Positions 12,580-24,548 of a stretch of DNA of 64,000 nt are shown one piece after another; positions within the stretch are counted from its first letter, which is position 1, and each line of letters opens with the position of its first letter. The stretch lies in the NCBI RefSeq assembly GCF_002078875.1, contig NC_034410.1:39618797-39682796 (forward strand), in the 5' to 3' direction. The stretch comes from Numida meleagris (Eukaryota > Chordata > Aves > Galliformes > Numididae). The translations under genes and the position numbers were made by a program. The notes beneath the pieces were generated by a model. That model saw only the letters and a list, made by a program, of their open reading frames with translations. It did not search any database and had not been told where the DNA came from.

Positions 12580-15500
12580 ACTCGTATAAACATATGTACA
12601 TGTGAACATAGGAATAGGTATGTATTTGCTGGTGTGAATGTATGAGTGCTAGACATCTACGTATCTCACCAACTTTACTTGTCTCTTAGCCTATCACAGA
12701 AGGAGTAGGAAGACCAATCAACCAATGCCTTGCATTGAGACCACGCTAGAAATAGTTTTTCTTTATCTGACATATACATACTACCAGCAGTCAGTACTAT
12801 TTCAAATAAACATGACTGAACAGACAATGCATATTGTGAGTTTTTACTTTCTAGTACAATTGATGGCAACCATTTCTTTTCTAAACTTCAGTGCTTGCTA
12901 CATATTCCTTCTTGAGTGCAGTTCTGTCATTGAAGGATTCCTCAGAAGCCAAATTTGAAATTCTTTCAACCCAACCATTCCACATTGCAATAAGGGTTTC
13001 CTACCTAATGCTTTAATAGAAAATAGAAAGGAAATGCTTTTTCAATCCCAACTGGTTGCCTTCTTTGTCTTAATTTGCCTCTTTGGTATTTTGATCAAAA
13101 GCCTTCAAAGGAAGAACCATGTAGCAATGAATTCTGACGTGCATGCAGAATAATAATTTTAAAAGTTGGAAAACAGTACTCATCTAATGTTGATTGCATT
13201 ATGACCTATATATTTAAAACATACTTGATAAATCTGATTTATACTTGGTATCACCTTTGTTTTTGTTAATTAATTCTCAGTTGTTTAACTTGTTTGCTTT
13301 AGATGCAAGACATCTCTTTGAGCTGAAGAGTCTTCAGTGGGATTTGACTGCTTAATGTCTGAGGTCTGGCATGCACAGGCATGCAAAATCACAGTGCAGT
13401 TTTTGAAGACAGCACTAATTGTTAAGATTCATGTTGGAAAGATGCTGTTTCATGCTGCAGGATGAATTAATGTTATATGGCTGTCCTACTGCAAACAGTT
13501 TATCAGATCTATAAAAGCTTTTTTTTTTTTTGTCTGCAAATTATATCCAGGCCATTTTAATTTCTGCTGTCTTCATAATTCCTAATGTCACTCTCTCCTT
13601 GCTTGTGGAAGATATTCTACCTTCTGTTGTTATCACTACTTTATGGCGATTCCTGGTAGCTGCCACAATAAGAGATGCAACACAAATGGTACGGTGCTAG
13701 GTAGCAGAAGGGGAAAAAGTTCTTGTATTTTTTTTTTTTATCTGCCAGTTTCCAGCTGTTCCTTCCCTCTCTTCTGATTAGGTGTTGTAACAGCAAAACT
13801 CTCCTCTTTTCCCCCTAATCTTTCAAACCATTTATTTCCAACCCTTTCCAAAATGGCCAGGCACCTGCTGCCCTCTATTTCCTGCTCAAAACATCTTATC
13901 GGTCCTAGCCTGGAACCTAAACAATCCTGAGTGTATCGCAGACTTGCATGGGAGCCACCAGTAGTAAAAATGCCTTCATGTTTTATGATGGGTGCGGATT
14001 CCAGGAACCAGCAGCACAGCAGAGGATTAGTGATTGAGTTACTGGCAAACTCATTGCGCTGAACAGCAAGCTGAGAGGCTCTGTTAGAGTACCCTCAATG
14101 GTCATCTAGTGAGACAGAGAAGAATCATAATACCTAGGATCACTAAACTTTTATGGTATGGAAAAGTGGTTCAGCATTCAGAATGCTGCAGTTTTGGCAC
14201 GTACCAAGGCAGTGCCTCTGGTCCTCATGGTATCCTGCAGAATGAGCTCTTGATGCTAGACCCTGAGCTTGGTATCCATGTAGCAGCTGTTAAGCTACAG
14301 GCTGAGCCTGCCTCAGATGATGGGCATGATGTATAAGCTGCAGCATGTGTGCAAAAAAATAAATCGAGCTGCTTGGAAATACTATAATAATCAATGACCA
14401 GGAAAGATAGATGGCTGTCCAGGGAGGTGTGTGTAAATGGATCTTAGCTTGCTATGAGGGATGGATTGAGATGCTTGCTAATTGTTTTCTTCAGTCATGA
14501 ATGTCATTTCTTAAAAGCATACTGCAAAGTGCATTTTAATGTCTCATCCTTTAATTCTATACTGTTTCCCCTTCCTCACTCCCTGTAAATGCAATGGCTT
14601 GTAGGCTTGATGGTACTTAATTTGTACATTTTTGCTTAATTTGATGAGCTGTAAGTGCTCCTTTAGCCTGCTGTGAGCGTTCAGTAATCCAAAGAGGCTG
14701 TGAAGTATATAAGTCCTGGTTCAGCGTCATCGTGCCTGATTAAAACAGAAATAATGTGTTATGAAATCCCACTCAAATGTCTCTGTTGGATCACAGCTAT
14801 CCATCATAACACAGGTAGAAACTCTTGCTTTGTTGGTCTATATTTTTCCTTCCTTATCAGCCTACATTAATAAGTGTTACAAAGTTACAGCAGTTGTTCT
14901 TGTAGTTCCTTGTAGTTCTCTGGGTATTTTCTTTTAACATCCAATTTTACATTTCATTCAGCTTAGCAGTAATCACCCCACCCCTTCTCCTGTGCCTGGT
15001 CAGTCCAGATGTCTATCTTGAGCTAACTTTTGGGAAGAGATCAACAGTCTCCACATCTGGAAAAATGGAAATAGAAGTCTTTTCTCACATCTGTTTGAAG
15101 AAAATAGTAGATGGTATTTGCAAAGTACTTTGGACCTTTAGGATCTTAGTTTCTAGGGAAAATAAAAACAAAAAGCCCAACTTTGAGGTCTCCTTCCAGT
15201 TTCCGCCCCAGATGCGGGTGTAGAGGTATGACTGCCCTGCCCTGCCACTGAGAAAAAGATACATAGCTGCAAACTGCTGAGCAGAGAATGACAGTACCAT
15301 CCCATATACTATGCATCAGAAATAATTTCTCTGTGCATTACCTGCAAGCATGTTTCTTACACGAGGACTCCAGACTCCTCCTCCCTGCCCCAGCAATGTT
15401 TTCCTTGTTTTTTTCTTTTCACACAATTCTTTAACATCAGGATGCTCTAACCTACCTTTATTAAGAGGTTAAGTGAAGCCAGAATGCTCCAGAATAGTGC

Positions 15501-15815
15501 TCTGTCTCATCAACCTCCCCTCCAGGCTGTGCTCTGTAATTTCTCTTGCTGTGCTGAATTGATGCTCCTCTCCACGTGTGAAATAAGCGGTTGCTTCCTG
15601 AGTGGAGCTGCAGTGCTTTTTGAAGTGCCCGCTCAGAGCAGTAGAGGACAAACTCTCTAGTAACAGAGGTGTGATATGCATGAAAAGAGCAAAAGGCAAG
15701 AGGTACAAAGGAGAGGGGCTGCAAAGCAGGCTGAGGAGGGAAACAGAAGAAAGGGGGAGGATTCCAAAACACAGCAGACCCTTTCAGACAGACAGAAGAT
15801 ACCAAGCAGTCTTAC

Positions 15816-16352
15816 TCATAGAGTTGTAGAATCAATAAGGTTGGAAAAAATCTCTAAGATCATCTAGTCCAACCATCCACCTACCATTGATACTGCCCAC
15901 TAAACCATGTCCCTCAGTGCCTCATCTATATGTTTTTTGAACACCTCCAAGGGCAGTGACGCCACCACCTCCTTGGGCAGCCTGTGCCATTGTTTCACCA
16001 CTCTTTCTGAGAAGAAATTCTTCCTAATACCCAGCCTTAACCTCCCCTGGCGCAACTTGAGCCCATCCCCTCTTGTCCTATCACTGTTACCTGGGAGAAG
16101 AGGCCAACCCCCACCTCGCCACAACCTCCTTTCAGGCAGCTGTAGAGAGCGATCAGGTCTCCCCTGAGCCTCCTCTTCTCCAGACTGAGCAATCCCAGCT
16201 CCCTCAGCTGCTCTCCGTAAGACTTGTGCTCCAGACCCCTCACAGCTTCATTCCCATTCTCAGGACACACTCCAGGGCCTCAATGTCTTTCTTGTAGTGT
16301 GGGGCCCAAAACTGAACACAGTACCCGAGGTGCAGCCTCATGTCAGCACTCT
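15816..16352 (-). mobile_element. CR1 LINE 3' half, minus strand
   Basis: The 3' octamer end lies at the left ('tcatagagttgtagaatc'), followed by 3' UTR wording 'gttggaaaaaatctctaag' and 'atcatctagtccaacc'. Minus-strand translation then gives the pol C-terminus ending in [16 protein letters not shown] and, upstream, [19 protein letters not shown]. Still further 5' is SADMRLHLGYCVQFWAPHYK. The frame is broken between these pieces (15900-16124 versus 16037-16270 and 16240-16440). The C-terminal wording is very close to the well-preserved copy at 41936-43675, so both belong to the same subfamily. The copy is inactive. Confidence 0.94.
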
Positions 16353-17164
16353 CTTGTGAAAATATGTGCTTGAAATCTCTACTACTTTGCATAGGTACGT
16401 ACCTTTTATTTTGAGTGTTTCCACTGAAATTCCATGCCACTAGGGACCAACTGCCATACCATGCTGCACTGCTTTTTTTAGCCAGAGGTACTATGTCTCT
16501 TTTCCATAGCAGTTTGGCAGCCTTGGTCTTTCATATAATCAATAACATTGTCCTCTCTCCTTGCCAAGGCAAGGCTGACTGATTGAGAGCAGCTCCAGTC
16601 CTTGCTGCCTGTGTACTCCTCTGTTTTGGCTCAGTGACCTTCAAGGTAAATGGAGATGTTTTGCTGAAAAAGAATCAGCTTCGAGGAGGGAACTGCTTTA
16701 AAAAGAGAAATTTTATGAAGCAGTTCGATTTATAGTAGATCAAGTTTTCAAGTAGTAGATTACTTCCCAAGGCCAGATGAGGAGCTACTCAGGAAAAATG
16801 GGGCAAAGTGACTTAGATGTCTGTACCTTTTTGTCTGCAGTTGGTTACAGTTTGTTTTTGATCTTTGGAGTAGGGGATGGTGTTTTTGTCTTTCTAATGT
16901 GGCTTTTGAAACTGTTTGGTGGAACAGCACCACACATGGTGCCACCCGCACCCTTTCCAGAAGCTTCCAGATGATCCCAACTGCAGCCTCCACTTCTCCT
17001 TTTCCTTGACCTGCTTCATGCCATGCAGTATCTTCGAGGACTGCCAAATGGCTTTAAGTGCAGCAGTGCACCGACTTTGCCATCAGACATGTGGAGAAAT
17101 GGGTCATCATCTTCTGTCCTCAGGGCAGCCTCTAATGGCCTCTTCTTCTCACTGGGGGAAGAAG
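16353..17164. other. Unique spacer between two oppositely oriented CR1 copies
   Basis: About 810 bp of unremarkable sequence lies between the minus-strand copy on the left and the plus-strand copy on the right. I see no gene, RNA or repeat in it. Short open frames at 16760-17047 (minus) and 16777-17197 (plus) overlap each other and look fortuitous. Confidence 0.55.
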
Positions 17165-18383
17165 ACACACAGAAGAGAAGGAGGTGATATGGGATAACCA
17201 GCATGGTTTCACCAGGGGCAGGTCCTGCCTGACCAACCTAGTGGCCTTCTGTGATGGTGTAACTGCATCTGTGGACAAGGGAAGAGCCAATGATGTCATC
17301 TATCTGGACTTCAGCAAGGCCTTTCACATGATCCCCCAAAACATCCTTCTCTCCAAATTGGAAAGGTATGGATTTAATGGATGGACTGTTCAATGCATGA
17401 GAAACTGATTACGAGGTCATAACCAGACAGCAGTGGTCAATGGCTCAATGTCCAGGTGGAGATCTGTGATGAATGGGGTCCATCTGGCATCAGTACTCTA
17501 ACTGGTGCTGTTTAATATCTTCACCGATGACACTGACAGTGAGATTGAGTGCACCCTCAGAGAGTTTGCAGACAACACCAAGCTGTGGGGTGCAACTGAC
17601 ATGACTAAGGGACAGGGTGCCATCGAGAGAGACCTAGATGTGTTCAAGCAGTGAGGCTAGGAGAATTGCATGATGCTCAAATGCAAGGTCTTGCATGTGG
17701 GTCACTGCAAATTCCACTGTCAATACAAGCTGGGGGATGAAAGAATTGAGCACAGCCCTATTGAAAAAGGCCTAGGGCTACTGGTGGATGGCAAGCTGGA
17801 CATGAGCCCGCAGTGTGTACTCACAGCCCAGAAAACCAAACTTATCCTGGGCTGCATCAAAAGAAGCATGGCCAGCAGGGCGAGGGAGGTGATCGTGCCC
17901 CTCTGCTCTGCACAGATGAGGTCTCACCTGGAGGACTGTGTCCAGATGTGCAGGCCTAAGTACAGGAGAGACATGGAGCTGCTGGACTGCATCCAGAGGA
18001 GGGTCACAAAATGGATCCCAGGGGATATTAAGACAGGCTGAGAGAGCTGGGGCTGCTCAGCCTAGAGAAGAAAAGGCTCTCAGGAGACCTGAGAGCAGCC
18101 TTTCAGTATCTGAAGGGGGGCTGTAAGGAAGAAGGGGACAGACTCTTTAGCAGGGCCTATGGTGACATATCAAGGGGAAATGGTTTCAAACTAAAAGAGA
18201 AGAGATTTAGACTGGAGATAAGGAAGAAATTTTTTACAATAAAGGTGCTGAGGCACTGTAGCATGTTGCCTAGAGAGGTGGTGAATATCCCATCCCTGGA
18301 GACATTCAAGATCAGGCTGGACCGGACTCTGAGCAACCTGATCTAGCTGTAGGTGTTCTGTTCATCCTATGATTCTATGATTA
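17165..18383 (+). mobile_element. CR1 LINE, 5'-truncated, plus strand
   Basis: About 1.2 kb of a CR1 copy enters inside the reverse-transcriptase domain. Translated pieces include [18 protein letters not shown] and [12 protein letters not shown] (motif A with its Asp kept) at 17184-17408. At 17565-17579 is FADNT, where the second catalytic Asp of FADDT has become Asn. Further on, 17670-18041 gives LGDERIEHSPIEKGLG and REVIVPLCSAQMRSHLEDC. Stops and frameshifts separate the pieces. The 3' end at 18365-18383 shows two ATTCTATG-type octamers. It shares diagnostic wording (LGDERIEHSP) with the minus-strand copy at 24549-26150. Confidence 0.95.
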
Positions 18384-21300
18384 AGGTAATCTCCTGGGCT
18401 AGGCTGAATTTCATCAAGTTTTGAGGATAAGTTCTTATGGAAGGAAGGGCTGAGTTGGCCCCAGCTGTATGCCATTTCCATCACTCTAATTAGAAGTGTT
18501 TGCAACTGATGAAGAGTGCTGTTAGATATGCAAGGGATTTCCTTTATGGAGGTGAGCTGGGCTATGTGGTGCACCATCCTAGGGTCATCATTTATGCCTG
18601 TGGAGTGCAGCAAGGTAGCTTGGAGAAGAAAACGTGAGTAGTAACTGCTGTTTTGGGGGGTTAGCATGTGAGGCAATTCATTTGGCAGGCTGGAATTAAG
18701 CTATGTTTTTTCAAATGTTGTTCATTATCATAGTGAGCGGTTTTTTTTAGTGTCCTTGGTGTGTAGTCTCATGGTTGCTGTCTCGGCAACTTTACTGGTA
18801 GTTTTTTAGGCTCTGCATGCTCTTTACTCTGTTATGAAATTCCTACTTTTAGTTCTTTCTGTTTTCAACTTTGTTATTACCGAGCTCCTGAGGTTGCAAG
18901 GTACAGTTATGCCATGAATGCAGCCTGTAGATGTACGCAGCTGATTGCATGTGATATTTTTCCTTCATCTCGTGGGAGATGTAGGGATGCACTAACTTTC
19001 TTCAGTGCCCTTCCTCATTGCTCCTGAGCTCTGAGGCCTCTCCGTATGGAGCCAAGATACATTTGGATTTTAGTGTGGACTAAAATCAGTGAGAAAACTA
19101 TCAAGAGACGTCTGTCGATTCGCTGCCCATCATCTTTGCATGTAGGCTGCTTCATGAGTAGCTGCAAGCAAGTCAGCCCCATAACTAAGTAATTTTTGTT
19201 AATCTCCATTACAATTCAGGATCCCTCTGTACGAGGCAATGAAATTTAGGACAGAAAGGGCGTGTACTGTCTCTGTCATTAACTATCTGTGGCACTTCTT
19301 TTTATGTTTCTGTGCCTTTCTGTGACTTAGAGTACCAACTTATTAAGTGGTTGTGTCAGTAAAAAAAAAAACAGCTTTAACTTCATAAGAATATAAAGAG
19401 CTTCCTTGGCTGTCCTGGAAGCCAGCAATTTGCACTGTATGTTTCCTTGGTGTGATTGCAGCCTTGGCTTTTTGAACGTCGTATAAACACTTGCTAGACA
19501 CATGATGTTCAGAGTTTGTGCTCATCCTCTTTGAAAAGGTAGACTGCTGTGCTTTCCTTGAGTGATTCAAGACACTTTCGTTGTTGTTTCCTAAATGCTA
19601 TGATGCTGCTTGGGCATTTGAAGTGGCAAAGTGCTTTCAAGCACAAAAAAAAAACTTGATTTTGATTTTCCTTTTGTTTTTAACTAAATTCTTTGAGAAG
19701 AAAAACAGGAAGGAGGCGGCTTTGTGAGGTGAGTAAATGATAGCTAGCCCAGTTGTGGGTATGAAGAAATAAGCCTGTATGCACAAACACATGCAGGGTA
19801 ATAGTCTACTTCAACAGTAGGTTCCCTTGCTAATTTGGAAAGCCATTCCAGCTCTGGCTTGATTCCATTTCAACATCAAGCTGTGAATAAGGAGGGCTTT
19901 TAAGTTGTCATTTTGTTAAAGCCAGCCTTTAAAACACAAGAGGAAGAGGCATCAATTGCCAAAGCAAACAAAACTATGGAAATAAAAATCTCCTGGTTAT
20001 GTAATTCTACAATGACAGCCAATGCTATGAGATTTAGTTATTTCTTTTACGTTCTGTTTGTTATTGCAGTTTTGGGGAAGGGTTTAATGACCAGAAAGCT
20101 TGCTTTGGCAGGTGGATGTGCTAAAGATGACTTTACAGCATGTGACTTGGTTTTGAATGAAGTCAAAATGGAGGTAGTGAGTTACTGTAAAATGTAGTAT
20201 TACTGGATTAATATTTACATTTTTCAGTACCTGAGGGAACAATTTCCAGGGGTAAAATAACATGTTATTTTGCCTCTTTTTCTGGGTATTTTCTCCAATC
20301 TGGAAATGAAATCGTATTAAAGCAGTGTATTTCATCCCCATGTATGACTCCCTGCAGCATTACAAGAATGTGGAAAAAAGCAACCACCCCTCTTCTACAC
20401 CAAAAACTTTAAATCAAATGAAGGAAACTTCTGAATTGTGACTGAAACCTTAGAATTTTCTCTTATCGCCTTCAAACGTCAATTTCAGTAGGAACTTTCT
20501 CAGAACTAATTCATAGTCAAATCTGACTGGTGTCACCATGAATTGTTCCATGAATGTATAGAGCAAGGCTGATGGTTGTTCCACAAGAAGAGAAACCATG
20601 CCTTCAACTTGTAGAAACTATGATAATTTCATTCACAATAGTGTAAGCAGCCAAGTAATCGGTTGAGAATCTGGCCTATAATTAGCTGAACTAGTAGCTG
20701 CATGATTGTACTTGAGTATTTTGTAATGGATGAACAGATAACTATATACAGATAGACCATTATTTCCTTTCTTTTTTCAGACTGCTGTTTTCTTATCTGT
20801 TTTTCTGACTGTAGGCCTTTAACACTTCATGTGAACTTACAGTGCAAAGAGGGGTCTGTGACCACCCTTACATATGCACTGAAGCGAGAGGAAACTGCAT
20901 ACCCATGTCTGAGGATTAATAATTCTCCACGTTTACTTAACGTACATGTATTACATTTGTAATACGGTTCCTAGAAATAGAACACATGGTAAAACGTGCT
21001 CAGTATGTATTCTGAGGTGAAATTATTACATATAGCTGCTTCTGATTCCCTAGGATGCTGCAATATTTTTTATAGGGCTGTCATTTTAATATGGAATCAA
21101 TTTCTATACAATGTAAGTGGTGCTCAATTGCCTGCCTACTTTAGAGGTGTTAAGGAAGAGGAATGTATTAACAGGGCCATCCTCTTAACCGGTACCTAGC
21201 ACATTTCCCACAAAGATTAATTTTCAGCCTTTTTTTGTTTTCTTATGTGTGCAACCACACAAGACTCTGTGGAATCAGAACATGAATGCATATATAGATA

Positions 21301-23428
21301 TCTCATTTTCAGACTAATGTGCAATATGTAATAAACATTAGCTCTCTGCCTGTCCTTTTCTCATAGTGTACATTTCTGAGATTACAGTATGGGAGGGACG
21401 TAAGCTATGTGTATAATTGTGAAAAACTTACTTTGCTATCTTTCTGTGAGTCTTTTCCATAGAAATAATAAGCAAACCCAGAAAAATGAAGCTGTGTTTT
21501 GTAACTCTGAATAACAATAGTGAGAACAATAAATTAGCTGTGTCTGAGTCAACAGTTCTTATTGCTCTAGATCATGCATCCTCTTTATTTTCCTACCTCC
21601 CTGCCAGTCTTCTGTTGAAATGCTTACGTATCTTCTCCTTTTCTCAGTTTTATTGCCCACTTGTAAAACCTCTCTCCAACTGAGCTCTTCTGTTCTTTAA
21701 GGCCATCACACCGAGTAAGAAACAATTCCTTTGAGTGCATGGTATATTTCCATATTTATTTGTCTTGATAGGAGATGGCACCCCCTCACTTTGATGGGAC
21801 TGGTATTCACGGGGCAAGGATGTTAGAACTGTGCTCACTAGCACTGTTACTACAGGAGAAGAGCAGGAAAGATGGCACATCAGGGAACATTCTGCAACTC
21901 TCAGGTCACAGAAGGAGGCAGGTATCTGCGCCTCTGAAATTTTAATCCAAAGCTACTGGCCTTATTTCAGCATCATGGTTAATACTAGAGAAGTAGTGAG
22001 GAATACCGGAGGTAAATCTGTTACATCCTTTAAATTCAGAGTAACTGAGACTATTTAAAGTGTAACTCATAAAAGCATCTACTGAACAATCCTGAGAACA
22101 TGAGTTTAATAGAAGTGTAATAGATGCTCGATCGGTTCCTGAAGCAGTTCATTGGTGAGTGGGACTATTGAGTATTCACAGTATATTTTGACCATCACTT
22201 AGGCGTAAGCTGTGCACACTTCAGCTCAGGGTATTGGGCAGTTATTACGTGAGGAAGCAGATAAGGCAAGAACTTGTGGAATTTGAAGTAATCTCGGAGC
22301 AAGTCAGGGCTAGGAAAGCAGATCTTGAATGATGCTTCAGTGCTGTACCTGAAACAAGAACACTGAAACAGGCTAAAAAAGCAGCAACATGTCAGACTGA
22401 GGCATGGTGAAGGAGTGATAGTCATAAGAAAATCATATTTTGGTGTTGTGTAAAACACAAGTCAACTACAGGTAACCTGGCTCTGGGGGCATGGTTTAAA
22501 ACAAAACAAAACCAAGGCATTCCATCAGGTTAGTGTGTGTGTTATGACTCTGAGCCACTCCTAAAAGCGGTTCGCAGGTGAGAGCTAGGCATGTATCACT
22601 GGCTCCTTTCTTTCAGCTATCAGTCTGTCTCCCAGAGTTTATCTAGAAATTACAGTGGGCATCAGGCTAGGCAGATGTTGAAAGATAAATAGTTTTCATG
22701 GGTAAGAAGTTAATAGTTCAAACTATCCCAAACATCACTGAAAAAGGAGATGTGGAGAGGATCTGTTTGGACTGCATTAAGACCCAGTCTAGTAACATGC
22801 TCCAAGTGTGTGTAGTTGTAAGTATATGAATAGTGGGGCAATCTGAAATGGATTTGTAAGACCATATTGAAACTGAACCCATTTAAATCAGACTTCCTAA
22901 TCTTTTGGAAGTTCAGAAAGCTGGAAGATGTATTTTTAGGGATTAAAATCAAGTTTCCATAAACTGCTTCCCTTCTGTCCCAAGGCCCTGCTGGTGCAAA
23001 CTCTTCCTTCTTTGCAGCAGCTCTTATTTGAAATGCATCTTTCATCTTCATCTTCTGGATTTCCTTCTAGTGAGTGATGGACTACAAGCTTAATGTAGCA
23101 CTATGTTTTAAAATTGTCTGCTGAAGCAGATAATGAAATTGCCCTATTGCAAAAATACAAGATAGGCGGTGATAGAGAATTGGCAGCTGGAAGTCTCAAT
23201 CACCTCAATATAAAATTGGTTCAGCAGAATGAAATAGGTTGAGACAGTGTGGGAGGGAGTAGAGCTAGTGGGGATCAGAGCCTGTGGTGGTAAGCTTCTC
23301 TTCCCTCCCACTAAATAATGTATTGATTTTAGGCAAGGCTTTTTCTTTATTTCACATTTCTGGATATATTTTTACCCACAGCTACCTTTTAAAAAGGTGT
23401 TGCCAACAGCTTCATTATTTCAATCCCT
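18384..23428. other. Unique non-coding DNA
   Basis: About 5 kb with no recognised gene, RNA gene or transposon. It is AT-rich with short A runs (for example near 19360 and 19643). A strong donor-like GTGAGT occurs at about 19729 on the plus strand without a convincing exon. The minus-strand frame at 22710-23051 has an ATG and 113 codons, but its composition and the lack of any known match make chance the likelier explanation. Confidence 0.5.
23423..23428. repeat. Left copy of LTR target-site duplication
   Basis: ATCCCT lies immediately before the TG that opens the LTR and matches 23775-23780 exactly. The identity in fact extends 4 bp to the left and 1 bp to the right (TTCAATCCCTT in both places), because the LTR ends in TTCA and starts with T. 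Confidence 0.85.
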
Positions 23429-23774
23429 TGTTGTAATTAGGCGGTTGCGAGGATACGAGGTGTAACGAGAAAGGCCCCCTCCCCAAAGGAATAGGGACAA
23501 GTTGACCAAAGAATGTATCCGTGACGCAGGGAAAATGGCAAGCTAAGATGATCCGATAAGCTACCTTTTGATATGTCAGTAGATGGAAAATACTGCTTCA
23601 TGCTTCACTGCTACATGCCTCAGCAAAAATATCCAATCAGCATTAAGGGAGTAAGCTTTAGATGGCAATAGTGGATAACAAGTATTATAAAAGTAATGCT
23701 ATACCTTTGAATAAAAAAAGCTTTTCTTGCTGCTATTGTGTGTGTGTCTGTGTGTGTGTGTGAGTGTGCTTTCA
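23429..23774 (+). mobile_element. Solo LTR of an endogenous retrovirus (alpharetrovirus-like layout)
   Basis: The 346-bp unit starts with TG (TGTTGTAATTAGG) and ends with CA (CTTTCA). It is flanked on both sides by the identical hexamer ATCCCT (23423-23428 and 23775-23780). A 6-bp duplication is usual for alpharetrovirus-like and ERVK-like insertions. Internal signals are in the expected order: CCAAT at 23633-23637, TATAAAAG at 23686-23693 and AATAAA at 23710-23715. The 17-nt spacing from TATA box to poly(A) signal resembles avian leukosis-type LTRs, where AATAAA lies just before R. The 3' part is expanded by a GT microsatellite. No viral coding sequence is attached, so this is a solo LTR left by recombination between two LTRs. 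Subfamily is not assigned. Confidence 0.85.
23737..23768. repeat. (GT)n microsatellite inside the LTR
   Basis: A run of GT units interrupted by single C and A substitutions lies between the poly(A) signal and the 3' end of the LTR. It probably arose by slippage within the R-U5 region. Confidence 0.85.
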
Positions 23775-23780
23775 ATCCCT
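23775..23780. repeat. Right copy of LTR target-site duplication
   Basis: ATCCCT immediately follows the terminal CA of the LTR and pairs with 23423-23428. Confidence 0.85.
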
Positions 23781-24018
23781 TAAGTTCTGCAGAAGAGCTC
23801 AGAAAAAAAAAAAAAGAGTTCTCCTGTTCATATTGACTATTAATAACCTTTGCCAGATTGGAAGACTGAGTAGTGCAAATAGCTGTTATTTATACCACCA
23901 ACATACTGTCTCTCATGGTGGAAATCTGGGATATGAACGCATGATTGCTTTTGCTGGCTGTAGAGTACATACAGATATAACTTGCATATCTAAGTAGGAT
24001 ATTAAGCAATCCTTGGCC

Positions 24019-24036
24019 AAAAAAAAAAAAAAAAAA
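24019..24036. repeat. Poly(A) run
   Basis: Eighteen consecutive A residues, with no matching gene body or poly(A) signal close on either side. Confidence 0.85.
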
Positions 24037-24105
24037 GCAGAAACAGAAATGCCTATTCTCCTTTAAGCAACTAGGAGAATATTAATAACATCTTTGAAGA
24101 ATACC

Positions 24106-24121
24106 AAAAAAAAAAAAAAAA
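24106..24121. repeat. Poly(A) run
   Basis: About sixteen consecutive A residues, 70 bp from a similar run. Nothing recognisable precedes it. Confidence 0.85.
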
Positions 24122-24548
24122 GGTAAAAACCTCACAAATGTTTGCAGCACTAATATTCACTTCTACTGAGTCAGTGATGAGTTGTATTGCCCTTCCATCT
24201 CACCTTTAGGATAGCAGTAAATCTTGGTTGGCTAGTGAGCCAATATCATCTAAAAATAGTCTGTGTCTGACTGGGAAATGCATACAGCTCTGTTCTTGCA
24301 GCCTGCACGTGAGACTTCTGTCACCCTGTATTAGATTCCAGATGCTTGGGTAATTTCTCAAATGAAAGTGTGAATACCCTTCCTTACATTATTTGGTGTA
24401 TCGTTTTGTGGGGCAGCAGTGACTCAGGGTCTAATAAAGAAGATTTGGCTCAAAAAGAAGTGTTCAGAGTGAAAGGAAAAAGAATCTATTTTGTGTTGAA
24501 ACGAAGCTATTAAGGCAGTTGCAAAGAAGCAGCAAGGTACAGGCATTT

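Larger units (their letters stand above)
10346..15815. other. Unique non-coding DNA, longest of the left half
   Basis: No gene is recognised. Visible contents are an (AAAAT)n tract at 12052-12075, an alternating TA/TG tract at 12556-12579, T runs near 13520 and 13730, and a tandem duplication of CTTGTAGTTC at 14899-14918. A minus-strand frame at 10755-10988 encodes a stretch that would form a transmembrane helix, but it is short and has no known relative. The block at about 14520-14770 resembles a conserved non-coding element. Confidence 0.5.
23781..24548. other. Unique DNA with two poly(A) runs
   Basis: This is non-coding sequence holding A runs at 24019-24036 and 24106-24121. There is a third A run near 23804. 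Neither run is preceded by a recognisable transcript copy, so I do not call a processed pseudogene. Confidence 0.55.

Noticed and set aside
22710..23051. 113-codon minus-strand frame starting with ATG
   Set aside because: Length is within chance expectation for this base composition, and I see no domain, known motif or splice context.
23419..23429. 11-bp direct repeat TTCAATCCCTT taken as the target-site duplication
   Set aside because: The LTR termini TG and CA place the real duplication at the central six bases ATCCCT. The extra matching bases come from the LTR ends themselves and one chance identity.
24019..24121. Two A runs as possible tails of processed pseudogenes
   Set aside because: No transcript-like body, poly(A) signal or flanking direct repeats could be recognised upstream of either run.
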